Position numbers and translations under genes: made by a program. Shown here in pieces: positions 50,585 to 62,500 of a stretch of DNA of 64,000 nucleotides. This DNA is from Amphibalanus amphitrite (lineage: Eukaryota; Arthropoda; Thecostraca; Balanomorpha; Balanidae): the NCBI RefSeq assembly GCF_019059575.1, contig NW_024882778.1, positions 124,001 to 188,000 of the forward strand, read 5' to 3'. Within the stretch, counting starts at the first letter, position 1. Every line of letters begins with the position of its first letter. Below the pieces are notes generated by a model. The model was not told the DNA's origin. It saw only the letters and a program-made list of their open reading frames with translations, and did no database searches.

Positions 50585-52927
50585 AGTTTGACATCAATTA
50601 CTCCTGACCTAAGGTGACCTAAGACTTATGTCCATAAAGTTAGCGTCGTATTCGTATTCGGATTCAAATTCGAGTAATGATTTCGCTCAAAATTGGCATA
50701 CAGATAGCCCATGGCACGCTGAGTTCGAAAATGGTGACCTTTTTTTCCTAGGTCAAACCGTTTGACCTTGAGAGGTCAAAATACTGCGTACCCTGTAGAA
50801 TCTTTGTTTATGGTCCGATTTGAAAAAATCGACCACCAGTGTGTTCGTCTCGTCGAGAAGCAGTAGCACATTTAAAGAAATCCGAGGTCAAGGTCATAGG
50901 TCAAGGTCAAGGTCACTTTAAAAATCTCCGTACCCTATAAAATCTTCATTTTTCGAGCTATCGGAAAATTTCGGCCACCACTGTGTTCGTCTCATTGAGA
51001 AGCAGTAGCACATTTGAAAAAATCCGAGGTCAAGGTCATAGGTCAAGGTCAAGGTCACTTTAAACGTTAATTTTAGTCCCCGTACCCTGTAGAATCTTTG
51101 TTTATGGTCCGATTTAAAAATTTCGGCCACCACTGTGTTCGTCTCATAGAGAAGCAGTAGCACATTCGAAAAAATCCGAGGTCAAGGTCATAGGTCAAGG
51201 TCAAGGTCACTTTAAACGTTAATTTTAGTCCCCGTACCCTGTAGAATCTTTGTTTATGGTCCGATTTGAAAATTTCGGCCACCACTGTGTTCGTCTCATC
51301 GAGAAGCAGTAGCACATTGGAAAAAATCCGACGTCAAGGTCATAGGTCAAGGTCAAGGTCACTTTAAACGTTAATTTTAGTCCCCGTACCCTGTAGAATC
51401 TTTGTTTATGATCCGATTTGAAAATTTCGGCCACCACTGTGTTCGTCTCATCGAGAAGCAGTAGCACATTCGAAAAAATCCGAGGTCAAGGTCATAGGTC
51501 AAGGTCAAGGTCACTTTAAACGTTAATTTTAGTCCCCGTACCCTGTAGAATCTTTGTTTATGGTCCGATTTGAAAATTTCGGCCACCACTGTGTTCGTCT
51601 CATCGAGAAGCAGTAGCACATTTGAAAAAATCCGAGGTCAAGGTCATAGGTCAAGGTCAAGGTCACTTTAAACGTTAATTTTAGTCCCCGTACCCTGTAG
51701 AATCTTTGTTTATGGTCCGATTTAAACATTTCGGCCACCACTGTGTTCGTCTCATCGAGAAGCAGTAGCACATTGGAAAAAATCCGTGGTCAAGGTCATA
51801 GGTCAAGGTCAAGGTCACTTTAAACGTTAATTTTAGTCCCCGTACCCTGTAGAATCTTTGTTTATGGTCCGATTTGAAAATTTCGGCCACCACTGTGTTC
51901 GGCTCATCGAGAAGCAGTAGCACATTCGAAAAAATCCGAGGTCAAGGTCATAGGTCAAGGTCAAGGTCACTTTAAACGTTAATTTTAGTCCCCGTACCCT
52001 GTAGAATCTTTGTTTATGGTCCGATTTGAAAATTTCGGCCACCACTGTGTTCGTCTCATCGAGAAGCAGTAGCACATTCGAAAAAATCCGAGGTCAAGGT
52101 CATAGGTCAAGGTCAAGGTCACTTTAAACGTTAATTTTAGTCCCCGTACCCTGTAGAATCTTTGTTTATGGTCCGATTTGAAAATTTCGGCCACCACTGT
52201 GTTCGTCTCATCGAGAAGCAGTAGCACATTGGAAAAAATCCGACGTCAAGGTCATAGGTCAAGGTCAAGGTCACTTTAAACGTTAATTTTAGTCCCCGTA
52301 CCCTGTAGAATCTTTGTTTATGGTCCGATTTAAAAATTTCGGCCACCACTGTGTTCGTCTCATCGAGAAGCAGTAGCACATTCGAAAAAATCCGAGGTCA
52401 AGCTCATAGGTCAAGGTCAAGGTCACTTTAAACGTTAATTTTAGTCCCCGTACCCTGTAGAATCTTTGTTTATGGTCCGAGTTGAAAATTTCGGCCACCA
52501 CTGTGTTCGGCTCATCGAGAAGCAGTAGCACATTCGAAAAAATCAGAGGTCAAGGTCATAGGTCAAGGTCAAGGTCACTTTAAACGTTAATTTTAGTCCC
52601 CGTAACCTGTAGAATCTTTGTTTATGGTCCGATTTGAAAATTTCGGCCACCACTGTGTTCGTCTCATCGAGAAGCAGTAGCACATTCGAAAAAATCCGAG
52701 GTCAAGGTCATAGGTCAAGGTCAAGGTCACTTTAAACGTTAATTTTAGTCCCCGTACCCTGTAGAATCTTTGTTTATGGTCTGATTTGAAAATTTCGGCC
52801 ACCACTGTGTTCGTCTCATCGAGAAGCAGTAGCACATTCGAAAAAATCCGAGGTCAAGGTCATAGGTCAAGGTCAAGGTCACTTTAAACGTTAATTTTAG
52901 TCCCCGTACCCTATAAAATCTTTATTT
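50585..52927 (-). repeat. 152-bp AGGTCA satellite, left arm
   Basis: About 14 head-to-tail units, most exactly 152 bp. Each starts with five AGGTCA half-sites: two abutting, one-base gap, three abutting. A conserved body follows (CGTTAATTTTAGTCCCCGTA, GGTCCGATTTGAAAATTTCG, CATCGAGAAGCAGTAGCAC). The outermost 300 bp is a unique cap (CGTATTCGTATTCGG, GCCCATGGCACGCTGAG) that recurs inverted at the far end of the right arm. The first inner unit is a shorter variant. Overlapping 80-codon frames here are artefacts. Confidence 0.95.
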
Positions 52928-55890
52928 TTGGAGCTATGACCTCGGATTTTTTTGAATGTGCTACTGCTTCTCGATGAGACGAACACAGTGGTGGCCGAAA
53001 TTTTCAAATCGGACCATAAACAAAGATTCTACAGGGTACGGGGACTAAAATTAACGTTTAAATTGACATTGACCTTGACCTATGACTTGACCTCGGATTT
53101 TTTCGAATGTGCTACTGCTTCTCGATGAGCCGAACACAGTGGTGGCCGAAATTTTCAAATCGGACCATAAACAAAGATTCTACAGGGTACGGGGACTAAA
53201 ATTAACGTTTAAAGTGACCTTGACCTTGACATATGACCTTGACCTCGGATTTTTTTAATGTGCTACTGCTTCTCGATGAGACGAACACAGTGGTGGCCGA
53301 AATTTTGAAATCGGACCATAAACAAAGATTCTACAGGGTACGGGGACTAAAATTAACGTTTAAAGTGACCTTGACCTTGACCTATGACCTTGACCTCGGA
53401 TTTTTTCGAATGTGCTACTGCTTCTCGATGAGACGAACACAGTGGTGGCCGAAATTTTCAAATCGGACCATAAACAAAGATTCTACAGGGTACGGGGACT
53501 AAAATTAATGTTTAAAGTGACCTTGACCTTGACCTATGACCTTGACCTCGGATTTTTTCGAATGTGCTACTGCTTCTCGATGAGACGAACACAGTGGTGG
53601 CCGCAATTTTCAAATCGGACCATAAACAAAGATTCTACAGGGTACGGGGACTAAAATTAACGTTTAAAGTGACTTTGACCTTGACCTATGACCTTGACCT
53701 CGGATTTTTTCAAATGTGCTACTGCTTCTCGATGAGACGAACACAGTGGTGGCCGAAATTTTCAAATCGGACCATAAACAAAGATTCTACAGGGTACGGG
53801 GACTAAAATTAACGTTCAAAGTGACCTTGACCTTGACCTATGACCTTTACCTCGGATTTTTTCAAATGTGCTACTGCTTCTCGATGTGACGAACACAGTG
53901 GTGGCCGAAATTTTCAAATCGGACCATAAACAAAGATTCTACAGGGTACGGGGACTAAAATTAACGTTTAAGGTGACCTTGACCTTGACCTATGACCTTG
54001 ACCTCAGATTTTTTTCGAATGTGCTACTGCTTTTCGATGAGACGAACACAGTGGTGGCCGAAATTTTCAAATCGGATCATAAACAAAGATTCTACAGGGT
54101 ACGGGGACTAAAATTAACGTTTAAAGTGACCTTGACCTTGACCTATGACTTTGACCTCGGATTTTTTCCAATGTGCTACTGCTTCTCGATGAGACGAACA
54201 CAGTGGTGGCCGAAATTTTCAAATCGGACCATAAACAAAGATTCTACAGGGTACGGGGACTAAAATTAACGTTTAAAGTGACCTTGACCTTGACCTATGA
54301 CCTTGACCTCAGATTTTTTCCAATGTGCTACTGCTTCTCGATGAGACAAACACAGTGGTGGCCGAAATTTCTTAATCGGACCATAAACAAAGATTCTACA
54401 GGGTACGGGGACTAAAATTAACGTTTAAAGTGACCTTGACCTTGACCTATGACCTTGACCTCGGATTTTTTCGAATGTGCTACTGCTTCTCAATGAGACG
54501 AACACAGTGGTGGCCGAAATTTTCCGATAGCTCCAAAAATGAAGATTTTATAGGGTACGGCGATTTTTAAATTGACCTTGACCTTGACCTATGACCTTGA
54601 CCTCGGATTTTTTTTAAATGTGCTACTGCTTCTCGATGAGACGAACACACTGGTGGTCGAATTTTTCAAATCGGACCATAAACAAAGATTCTACAGGGTA
54701 CGCAGTATTTTGACCTCTCAAGGTCAAACGGTTTGACCTAGGAAAAAAAGGTCACCATTTTCGAACTCAGCGTGCCATGGGCTATCTGTATGCAAATTTT
54801 GAGCGAAATCATTACTCGAATTTGAATCCGAATTTTAACGTTTAAAGTGACCTTGACCTTGACCTATGACCTTGACCTCGGATTTTTTCAAATGTGCTAC
54901 TGCTTCTCGATGAGACGAACACAGTGGTGGCCGAAATTTTTAAATCGGACCATAAACAAAGATTCTACAGGGTACGGGGACTAAAATTAACGTTTAAAGT
55001 GACCTTGACCTTGACCTATGACCTTGACCTCGGATTTTTTCGAATGTGCTACTGCTTCTCGATGAGACGAACACAGTGGGGGCCGAAATTTTCAAATCGG
55101 ACCATAAACAAAGATTCTACAGGGTACGGGGACTAAAATTAACGTTTAAAGTGACCTTGACCTTAACCTATGACCTTGACCTCGAATTTTTTCGTATGTG
55201 CTACTGCTTCTCGATGAGACGAACACAATGGTGGCCGAAATTTTCAAATCGGACCATAAACAAAGATTCTACAGGGTACGGGGACTAAAATTAACGTTTA
55301 AAGTGACCTTGACCTTGACCTATGACCTTAACCTCGGATTTTTTCAAATGTGCTACTGCTTCTCGATGAGACGAACACAGTGGAGGCCGAAATTTTGAAA
55401 TCGGACCATAAACAAAGATTCTACAGGGTACGGGGACTAAAATTAACGTTTAAAGTGACCTTGACCTTGACCTATGACCTTGACCTCGGATTTTTTCAAA
55501 TGTGCTACTGCTTCTCAATGAGACGAACACAGTGGTGGCCGAAATTTTCCGATAGCTCGAAAAATGAAGATTTTATAGGGTACGGCGATTTTTAAAGTGA
55601 CCTTGACCTTGACCTATGACCTTGACCTCGGATTTTTTTTTAATGTGCTACTGCTTCTCGACGAGACGAACACACTGGTGGTCGATTTTTTCAAATCGGA
55701 CCATAAACAAAGATTCTACAGGGTACGCAGTATTTTGACCTCTCAAGGTCAAACGGTTTGACCTAGGAAAAAAAGGTCACCATTTTCGAACTCAGCGTGC
55801 CATGGGCTATCTGTATGCCAATTTTGAGCGAAATCATTACTCGAATTTGAATCCGAATACGAATACGACGCTAACTTTATGGACATCTAA
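52928..55890 (+). repeat. 152-bp AGGTCA satellite, right arm (inverted)
   Basis: About 18 units of the same 152-bp repeat in opposite orientation (TGACCT on the + strand), meeting the left arm head-to-head near 52928. The short-unit variant and the cap sequence occur twice: once internally (54480-54840) and once at the end (55530-55885). So this arm grew by duplicating a block that included its own cap. Confidence 0.95.
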
Positions 55891-56027
55891 GACTTGAAAT
55901 TTTGTGCGAAGGTTTCAAATTGATGCCCGGTAAGGTACTAAAAATTTGGCGGCGCTGCGCGCCGCCGTTTTTCGCTTTTCAAGAAAACCCACATGGGGGC
56001 CAAAATGACCTCCAATCAGGGCGCGGA
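55886..56027. mobile_element. right end of the TTAA element carrying the satellite
   Basis: It contains TTCAAATTGATG, GGTAAGGTACTAAAAATTTGG and the GGCGGCGCTGCGCGCCGCCG palindrome, as at the right end of copy D, then a weak G/C palindrome and GGGCGCGGA before TTAA 56028-56031. This implies the satellite expanded inside a TTAA-family element. The left end is not clear; ACATCAATTACTCC near 50590 may be its remnant. Confidence 0.55.
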
Positions 56028-56059
56028 TTAACCTCTCTCTTTAGAAAGGCGTTACTTAA

Positions 56060-56526
56060 AGGGACCCTCCCACCTTAACATTAGTTTTGAGTTGAGATAG
56101 CCAAGTTTGCGGCCAGGCTCAGAAACCACCATTTATCCTGGTCGCAACCCCCGCAGCTTTATGGTGTTCAAGAAATTTCTTCCCTTTACTTGCAGGGTGG
56201 GACCAGCGTGGTCCCTATCTCTTAACCATTACGGGAATCTGATGACGTCATCAGGCTTTCGAACGTCCGTTAAATGTTTGACTAAAACGTTTTGTAGCAC
56301 GCGGTGGTATATGCTGCTTTGCGCGCAACAAATGCCGCACTTTCAAATAAAGTCGCTAGGAACAGCGGAGATCCCAAAAAGTAAACAAAAGTAAAAGTCT
56401 AATATCTTGAAAACCGGTGAATATTTTTCGATGAAATTTGGTAGATATTCGTTTTTGCTCTTTCTGAACTGAGCGACATCACTTTCATGCCAATTCATTA
56501 ACTTTTTTGAAGGTGGGAGGGTCCCT
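56060..56526. mobile_element. TTAA-flanked MITE (AGGGACCCTCCC family)
   Basis: TTAA at 56056-56059 and 56527-56530. Ends AGGGACCCTCCCACCTT and its exact complement. 467 bp, non-coding. Confidence 0.8.
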
Positions 56527-56881
56527 TTAATGTTTGGCCGGGGTATACCTACTAGTTATTGATACCACTGATAGGTTGATACTACTGATTGGCATTTGCA
56601 AGGGCGCAGTCAAGTTGGGACCTCCCCCGCCCCTTACAGCCATGGTAGGTGCGTATATTTTTTAGCAAAATTATTTTTTGGCAACCTTCCAAAATAAAGT
56701 GGCTGAAACCCGAGGAAAGAATAGGATTTGGGGGTAGGTAAGGTTCTGCGGGCTCCATCCTAACGAAAAACCTAATGGTATTGCCGCCCACCCCCCTTTC
56801 AGATGCCCCTGGATCCGCCTTTGCCCCGAACTTTATTCCCCCTCTCAACTTTTCCTGTAAAAGTAACCCTGGCTATAGCCA

Positions 56882-57730
56882 GTTGATGAATAACGGAATA
56901 AGTGTTGGCTGATAAGTCAATACAATGAACATAACCTACTCATAAAAAGTAGTGACAGTTAGATCCTAACAATAACAGCACGTATTTACTTCAGCTTTGG
57001 AATTTGTGCACTGGTACGTGATGTGATTCTATAATAAAGTTTTAGTGAGCAGAGCCAGAAACTGCTATTGACTTCCCTTCACATATGGCAGCATTTTCCG
57101 ATCAGGCTGAAGATGATATTACAATTTGACGAAGGAGCATAATCTTCGCAGTTTTGGTTGCCCCTAAGTTACAAGCCTTTAGGCTAAATACTAGATACCG
57201 TTGGTCACGTGATAACACATTATTTAGTTTGATTTTTAGTATTTTATGTGAAATAAGTGATCTATATTTCCTTAAACCTACCTTATTTGTAATAATAAGG
57301 ACATATTGTAAATATCTAACACAAATAATCCATTGTATTTTGATTTATATGACAAATTGAGGCTGAGCAGTTGCATTTGTAAACCACACTACGGACTGGA
57401 TGGGATCTGCCTCATTGCGCGTATTAGATGCAACCGAGACCCAAGGCGGTGGTGATTCAGTGGACACAAACAACTTCTTAAGTTATTCCACAGTTCCACA
57501 GGTTATATGGCCTTGCCACAGTTATTCGTATCTCCTACATCATATCGGTGTGTAGTTGATCGGTGTACATACATTGAAATTATTCAAAATTTCATTTAAA
57601 CTGAGCCCTGAGGTACGATTGAAGCACCTGGAGTTAGATTAGAAGCCACTGGTTAAGCATTGTTTTGGGACAGCAATTCAAATTTGTGAAATTATAATTC
57701 ACTATAGTGTGTTCCGTCTGTTCCATATTA
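56882..57730. other. no recognisable feature
   Basis: AT-rich sequence between the transposon nest and the LINE. No gene or element ends were seen. Confidence 0.4.
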
Positions 57731-57731
57731 A

Positions 57732-58860
57732 GGTTAGGTTAGGTTAGGTATATACGGAAAAGAAAGGTCCTGAGGGACCTGGGTGATTTCCGATCAGTGG
57801 CATTTCAATGTCTTCTTAGTTCCGTCTTGTTCTCGGTGACTTCGTTTCCTACTCGTCAAGCGTCTTCTTCACTGCCTTGGTCTCAGTTCGTAGACTCGGT
57901 GCGCCCAGAACTTGTCAAGTCGATTCTTGAAGGCGTTGACGCTTGGGGCAGATACAACGTCCGCTGGGAGTCCATTCCAGGCCGAGATGACGCGCGAACA
58001 GAAGGAGACTTGACGCAACTGGGTGTTGACTCTGGGCTGTCTCAGTTTCAGACCGTGGTTCCTCGTTCTCTGGGACGGTTCTCGTTCCAGCAGGTCACCA
58101 GCTGTCACCTTCAGGCGTCCCGTCAACATCAGATACACTGTGATGACATCACCCGTCAGCCTCCTGTAGTACATGCTGGGGAGCTTCAGTTCCCTGAGCC
58201 TGTCCTGGTACTCGAGATGTCGCACGGAGTGGACGAACCTTGTCGCTCTCCTCTGCACCCTCTCCACGGCGTCTTGATCACCTCTGGACGTCGGTCCCCA
58301 GACTGAGTTGGCATATTCTAGATGGGGCCTCACCATGGTCTTGAAGAGGATGGGCAGTGTAGTCTTGTCCAGTGACAGGAATGTGCGCTTGATGAGTCCA
58401 AGAATCCTGTTGGCGCGTCCCACTGCTGCTGCTGTCTGCTCATGGAACTTGAGGGTATCATCAACGAGCACCCCGAGGTCCTTCTCCTTGACAATGGTCA
58501 GCTCAGTCTCGGCCATCCGGTACTCGAAACCAGGGTTTGTGCTCCCCAAGTGCATGACTTTGCACTTACTCCTATTAAAGGGGAGCTGCCACACAGCTGA
58601 CCAAGCCTCCAGTGCTGATATGTCGTCCTGGAGAAGACCTCTGTCAATGTCACTGGACACCCTCCTGTACACCTTGGCGTCATCTGCGAACAGCTTGACG
58701 GTGCTGCTGATGGCGTGCGGTAGGTCATTGATAAATAACAGGAATAAGACAGGTCCCAGGACAGACCCCTGCGGGATCCCGCTGATGACATCAGTCCACT
58801 CTGAGAAGTGTCCCTCAACAGCAACACGCTCAGCGTTAAGCTCAGCGTTCAAGTTCCTTC
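57732..58860 (-). mobile_element. 5'-truncated CR1/Jockey-group LINE
   Basis: A reverse transcriptase C-terminal region on the minus strand, followed by a short 3' UTR and a terminal tract of GGTTA units (57732-57750, + strand), which is the arthropod telomeric pentamer TTAGG. The 5' end stops inside the reverse transcriptase domain just after a duplicated AACGCTGAGC-type stretch. Endonuclease and fingers domains are absent, as in ordinary 5'-truncated insertions. It lies about 0.5 kb upstream of the NDST start codon. Confidence 0.85.
57869..58852 (-). pseudogene. LINE reverse transcriptase, C-terminal 327 codons uninterrupted
   Basis: It contains SGIPQGSVLGPVLFLLFIND, LFADDAKVY (residues 54-62; the two catalytic Asp), LPFNRSKCKVMHLG, KDLGVLVDDTLKFHEQ, ANRILGLIKRTF, LVRPHLEYAN-like MVRPHLEYANSVWGP, AVERVQRRATRFV, LPSMYYRRLTGDVI and APSVNAFKNRLDKFWAH. 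This is the RT palm end, thumb and C-terminal region of CR1/Jockey-group LINEs. No stop or frameshift over 327 codons suggests a young copy, but the missing 5' two thirds make it non-functional. No true ATG is associated; the frame simply runs from the truncation point. Confidence 0.85.
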
Positions 58861-59385
58861 ATCAGTGACCATCAGCAAATTCTACATTAAATAATTTGTG
58901 GCAGTGTCTATAAATGTCAGAGCTATGCTTACATATAAGTGCCATTTATGTGTTTTGTTTATGTCCATATACTACTGTGTTTATATTAATAAATGCCACA
59001 GCTATCGTACGTTACTAGCTGGCCAGCCACCTGATTTTATACATTTGTTAGTTAGGCCCAGTATCTGCCTCTGCGGACCTCCCCCAGCCACGGCATATCG
59101 TCACTTGAAGTCTCAGGCCTCTAGCGACTTCATCCTTGCTTGCTTTTGCTATGTCTGTCTTAAAGATAATGGTAAGGTTAGGTGAGGTATATTCTGTTCT
59201 TTATCTACTCGGGCTTCATATTCACATTCAGGTATCCGTCTTTGTCCCCAGGCCCTTGTTCAATGAGATAATGGTGACTTGGAGTTCCTGTGTGCTGCAT
59301 CACTCCAGTTCAGCGTCCTGAGCTGCTGATCACAGATTTAAGACCAGCAGACAACAGGAGCAGTGACTGAGGCAGTCCCAGCGGC

Positions 59386-59528
59386 ATGCTGCTGTGCAAG
59401 ACACTGTTGCGCAAGGGCAGGCATTGCTGCGGTCTGCGCCTGTTGCGATGTGCTGTGACGATTGTTGCAGTAGTAGCACTTGTCATGGTGTTGTACTCTG
59501 CCTACTATCTGGGCCAGGCACACGTCAT
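59386..59528 (+). CDS. sfl/NDST: NDST exon 1 (cytosolic tail and membrane anchor)
   Basis: Encodes [20 protein letters not shown], then the hydrophobic anchor and GQAHV. An in-frame TGA at 59368-59370, 18 bases upstream, makes this ATG the first in frame. Donor AT|GTGAGT, phase 2. A minus-strand frame over the same bases is a shadow. Confidence 0.85.
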
Positions 59529-62500
59529 GTGAGTATCTTGGATTTTTGTGTTGTCTTCCTGTTTGTCATGTCATTCCTCTTTCCACCACAACCTTGCTTA
59601 ATGAATTATAGTCTACTAATAATTTTGATGTATGGTGATTAACTGAGTAGGTACCTACATCATTTTGCAATAAATAGGTATGCTTGCTGTATCATTACAT
59701 TGAACATATTAGGGTTGAAGAGGAAGTCATGTTTCACTGAACACTGTAAATGCTAATTTTGATGTGAAAATGATCAATAACATGTCTCTTTTGTTTCTCT
59801 TTGGTAAACTAAGGAACCAATACAATTTTTGGCATGTTATTGATCATTTTCACATCAATTTTGACTATAATGTCTTCACTCATGCCAACCATCCAAACGA
59901 TTAAAATGCTAATTTTCACAGGCTGTTCACTAAGTTGTGAAATGAATTTTCATTTGTGATATGACCTGGATGTTCATTCTTCTCTAAACTTTGCATATTT
60001 TGTTCAACACACATTACAAATACAGTCCCAGTACTAATTCAAGATATTTTTTTACTGGGAAATGTTTTGATTCATTTCCTTTTTCTAACTATATTTCAGG
60101 TGGCTTTGTATTTCATGTATTTCAGGTGGCTTTGTTTGACTGAAATGTTCCATTCCAATGTCAGTGTTCCTTATCATAAACTCATGCAGACACATCACAA
60201 CGCATGTGTACAGACACAGCACACCCTGCATGCTGACCAAGCTCCCTCCTTTCGCCCGCAGTCAGGCGATGCACCATCAGCCGCCGACAGTCCGCGTCAC
60301 TTGCGGCGCACCGCCAGCAAACGGCGCCGCCTCTGCCGACGATGACGCACGTCACCGCTCGGCCGCCCGACTCCGGCTGGAGCCCAAAGTGCTTCTCTTC
60401 CTCGAGTCGCAGTACTCTGCCCGCGCCAAGGAGCTGAGCACCCTGCTGACGGCCAGTGGCATCCGCTACAAGATAGTGACGTCGGCCGCCCTGCCGACGT
60501 TCACTGCCGGCGGCCGCGGTCGGTACGGCGCTCTGCTGTTCGAGTCGTACGAACGCTACCTGGCCATGGACGCGTGGAGCCGGGCGATCGTGGACCGCTA
60601 CTGCACCGACTTCGACGTCGGTATCGCGGCGTTCATGCCGGCTCGTGAGGAGAGCCTGCACGGTGCCACGCTGCCGGGCTCGGCGCTGCGCATTCACACT
60701 AACCTGGCGCTGCGGGACGCGCGACTGGATCCCGAGTCGCCGGTGCTGCGTATGGCGCGCGCCGGTGAGACGCTGTGGGGTGCCGTGCCTGGCGAGGCAC
60801 ATACAGTGTTTGTGCACAACCATACATCGTATCGTCCAGTGATGATGGCAGAACTGGGCGGGCCAGAGCTGGCCGCCGGTCGCCTACAGGGCGCGCCGCT
60901 CACAGTGGTGGTACAGGACTGCGGCTACCACGACGGTATCAGACGCGTGCTGTTCGGTGTCAGTCCGATGTTCTGGCTGAGTAAGCTGCTGTTGCTGGAC
61001 GCGTTGTCGTACCTCTCGCACGGCCGGCTGGCAGGGGACCTGGAGCGACGCATTCTGGTCGACGTGGACGACATTTTCGTCGGCAAAGCGGGAACCCGGA
61101 TGAAGCCGGCTGACGTGGAGGCGATGCTGGCCAGTCAGGAGCGGCTGCGCAGTCTGGTTCCTGGCTTCACTTTCAACCTCGGCTTCTGCGGCAAGATGCT
61201 GCACTCTGGCACAGATGAGGAAGACGCCGGCGACGATGCGCTGCTGGCGGCCGCCGACAAGTTCTGGTGGTTCCCTCACATCTGGAGCCACAAGCAGCCG
61301 CACACCTTCGCCAACCGGACCGCCATCGCCGAACAGATGGCGCTCAACAAGGCGTTCTCCGCCAAACACGGCATTCCCGTGCTGCACCAGTACGCCGTGG
61401 CGCCGCACCACAGCGGCGTCTACCCCGTCAGCGACCAGCTGTACGAGGCGTGGCGCGAGGTGTGGGATGTGCGACAGACGTCCACCGAGGAATACCCGCA
61501 CCTGTACCCCGCCGGCCAGCGGCGAGGCTTCGTCTACCGCGACGTGCGCGTGCTGCCCCGACAGACGTGCGGCCTCTTCACGCACACCATTATGATAGAC
61601 GAGTACCCGGGAGGACGACAGGTACTCGAGGACAAAATTCGCGGCGGTGAACTGTTTCAGACGATCGTCACCAATGCGATCTCGGTGTTCATGACACATC
61701 TGAGTAACTACGGTAACGACCGCCTGGCGCTGTACGCGTTCGAGTCGGTGGTGCGTTTCGTGCAGTGCTGGACGCGGTTGCGGCTGCAGACGGAGCCGCC
61801 CGACCGGCTGGCCGACCTTTACTTCCAGCGCTTCCCGGAACAACGTGACCCGGTGTGGGGCGTAAGTAGAAGTCGGGTTAGGACACTTAACATATTGACT
61901 ACAGGACATTCCTCTCAGGCTTCATTTTGCTGAGGTGCTGTAATGGTCGGTGTTGTTTTATTAATTTATGTCGAGAATGCTGGGTATTTTACACCATTGC
62001 TTTATGTCATCATGATAAGGTGTAGTTTTGCAAATGCTGCGAGCTTTATTGCAGTTTGCGTCCGAGGAATTGGTTCAACAAGCATAATGCTGCAGCGGTT
62101 CGCGTTTTAACACCACACCCAGCCTGTTGATTGTGTCACTGGTCATTTTGCTCATCAGGTCCACTTACGAAGTACCTAATACCTCTTTAATTAGCGTTTT
62201 GAGTAAGACACGCAGAGTATCAGTAAATTCAGGTAAAGCGTAAAGCACCTTGCTGTATATTCCTAGTTTTCAGTGTGTACTTAACTATCACGTTAGCTGT
62301 CTTTGCCAGGCATTTGATGTAAGTCATCTCTTCCCGGTTACCTCGTCCCCTTTTTTAACGATCACGTTGCCTGTTGTAGATCAGCGATCACGTCGTCACG
62401 CGTTCGTTGAGCTTCCCCACCTAACCGCCTCTCTTTCTGCCACAGAACCCGTGCAAGGACCAGCGCCACCTGAATCTGTGGCGTCTGGCGGGCAACGCGT

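Larger units (their letters stand above)
49049..56881. mobile_element. putative 7.8-kb composite bounded by 24-bp inverted repeats
   Basis: Positions 49049-49072 (TGGCTATAGCCAGGGTTACT and on) and 56858-56881 are perfect 24-bp inverted repeats. Inside lie two TTAA MITEs (50043-50546, 56060-56526), the AGGTCA satellite and the right end of a TTAA element. Immediately inside the ends are G/C-rich stretches (AGGGGGGG, and CTGGATCCGCC near 56810). No target duplication was found and no transposase is present, so the repeats could be two solo copies of one element in opposite orientation. Confidence 0.45.

Noticed and set aside
50918-55595. More than 20 near-identical 80-codon frames (MLLLLDETNTVVAEIFKS type)
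   Set aside because: They are translations of the 152-bp satellite. The unit is not a multiple of three, so frames cannot join, and no start context, splice site or protein family supports them.
57731-57750. Telomere or telomeric remnant
   Set aside because: Only about four TTAGG units, placed exactly at the 3' end of a LINE. Better explained as the element's tail.
57797-58868. Plus-strand frames of 169 and 186 codons
   Set aside because: Antisense shadows of the LINE reverse transcriptase.
60884-61909. 341-codon frame on the minus strand
   Set aside because: It is antisense to NDST exon 2. The GC-rich codon bias removes stops from the opposite strand, and it resembles no family.
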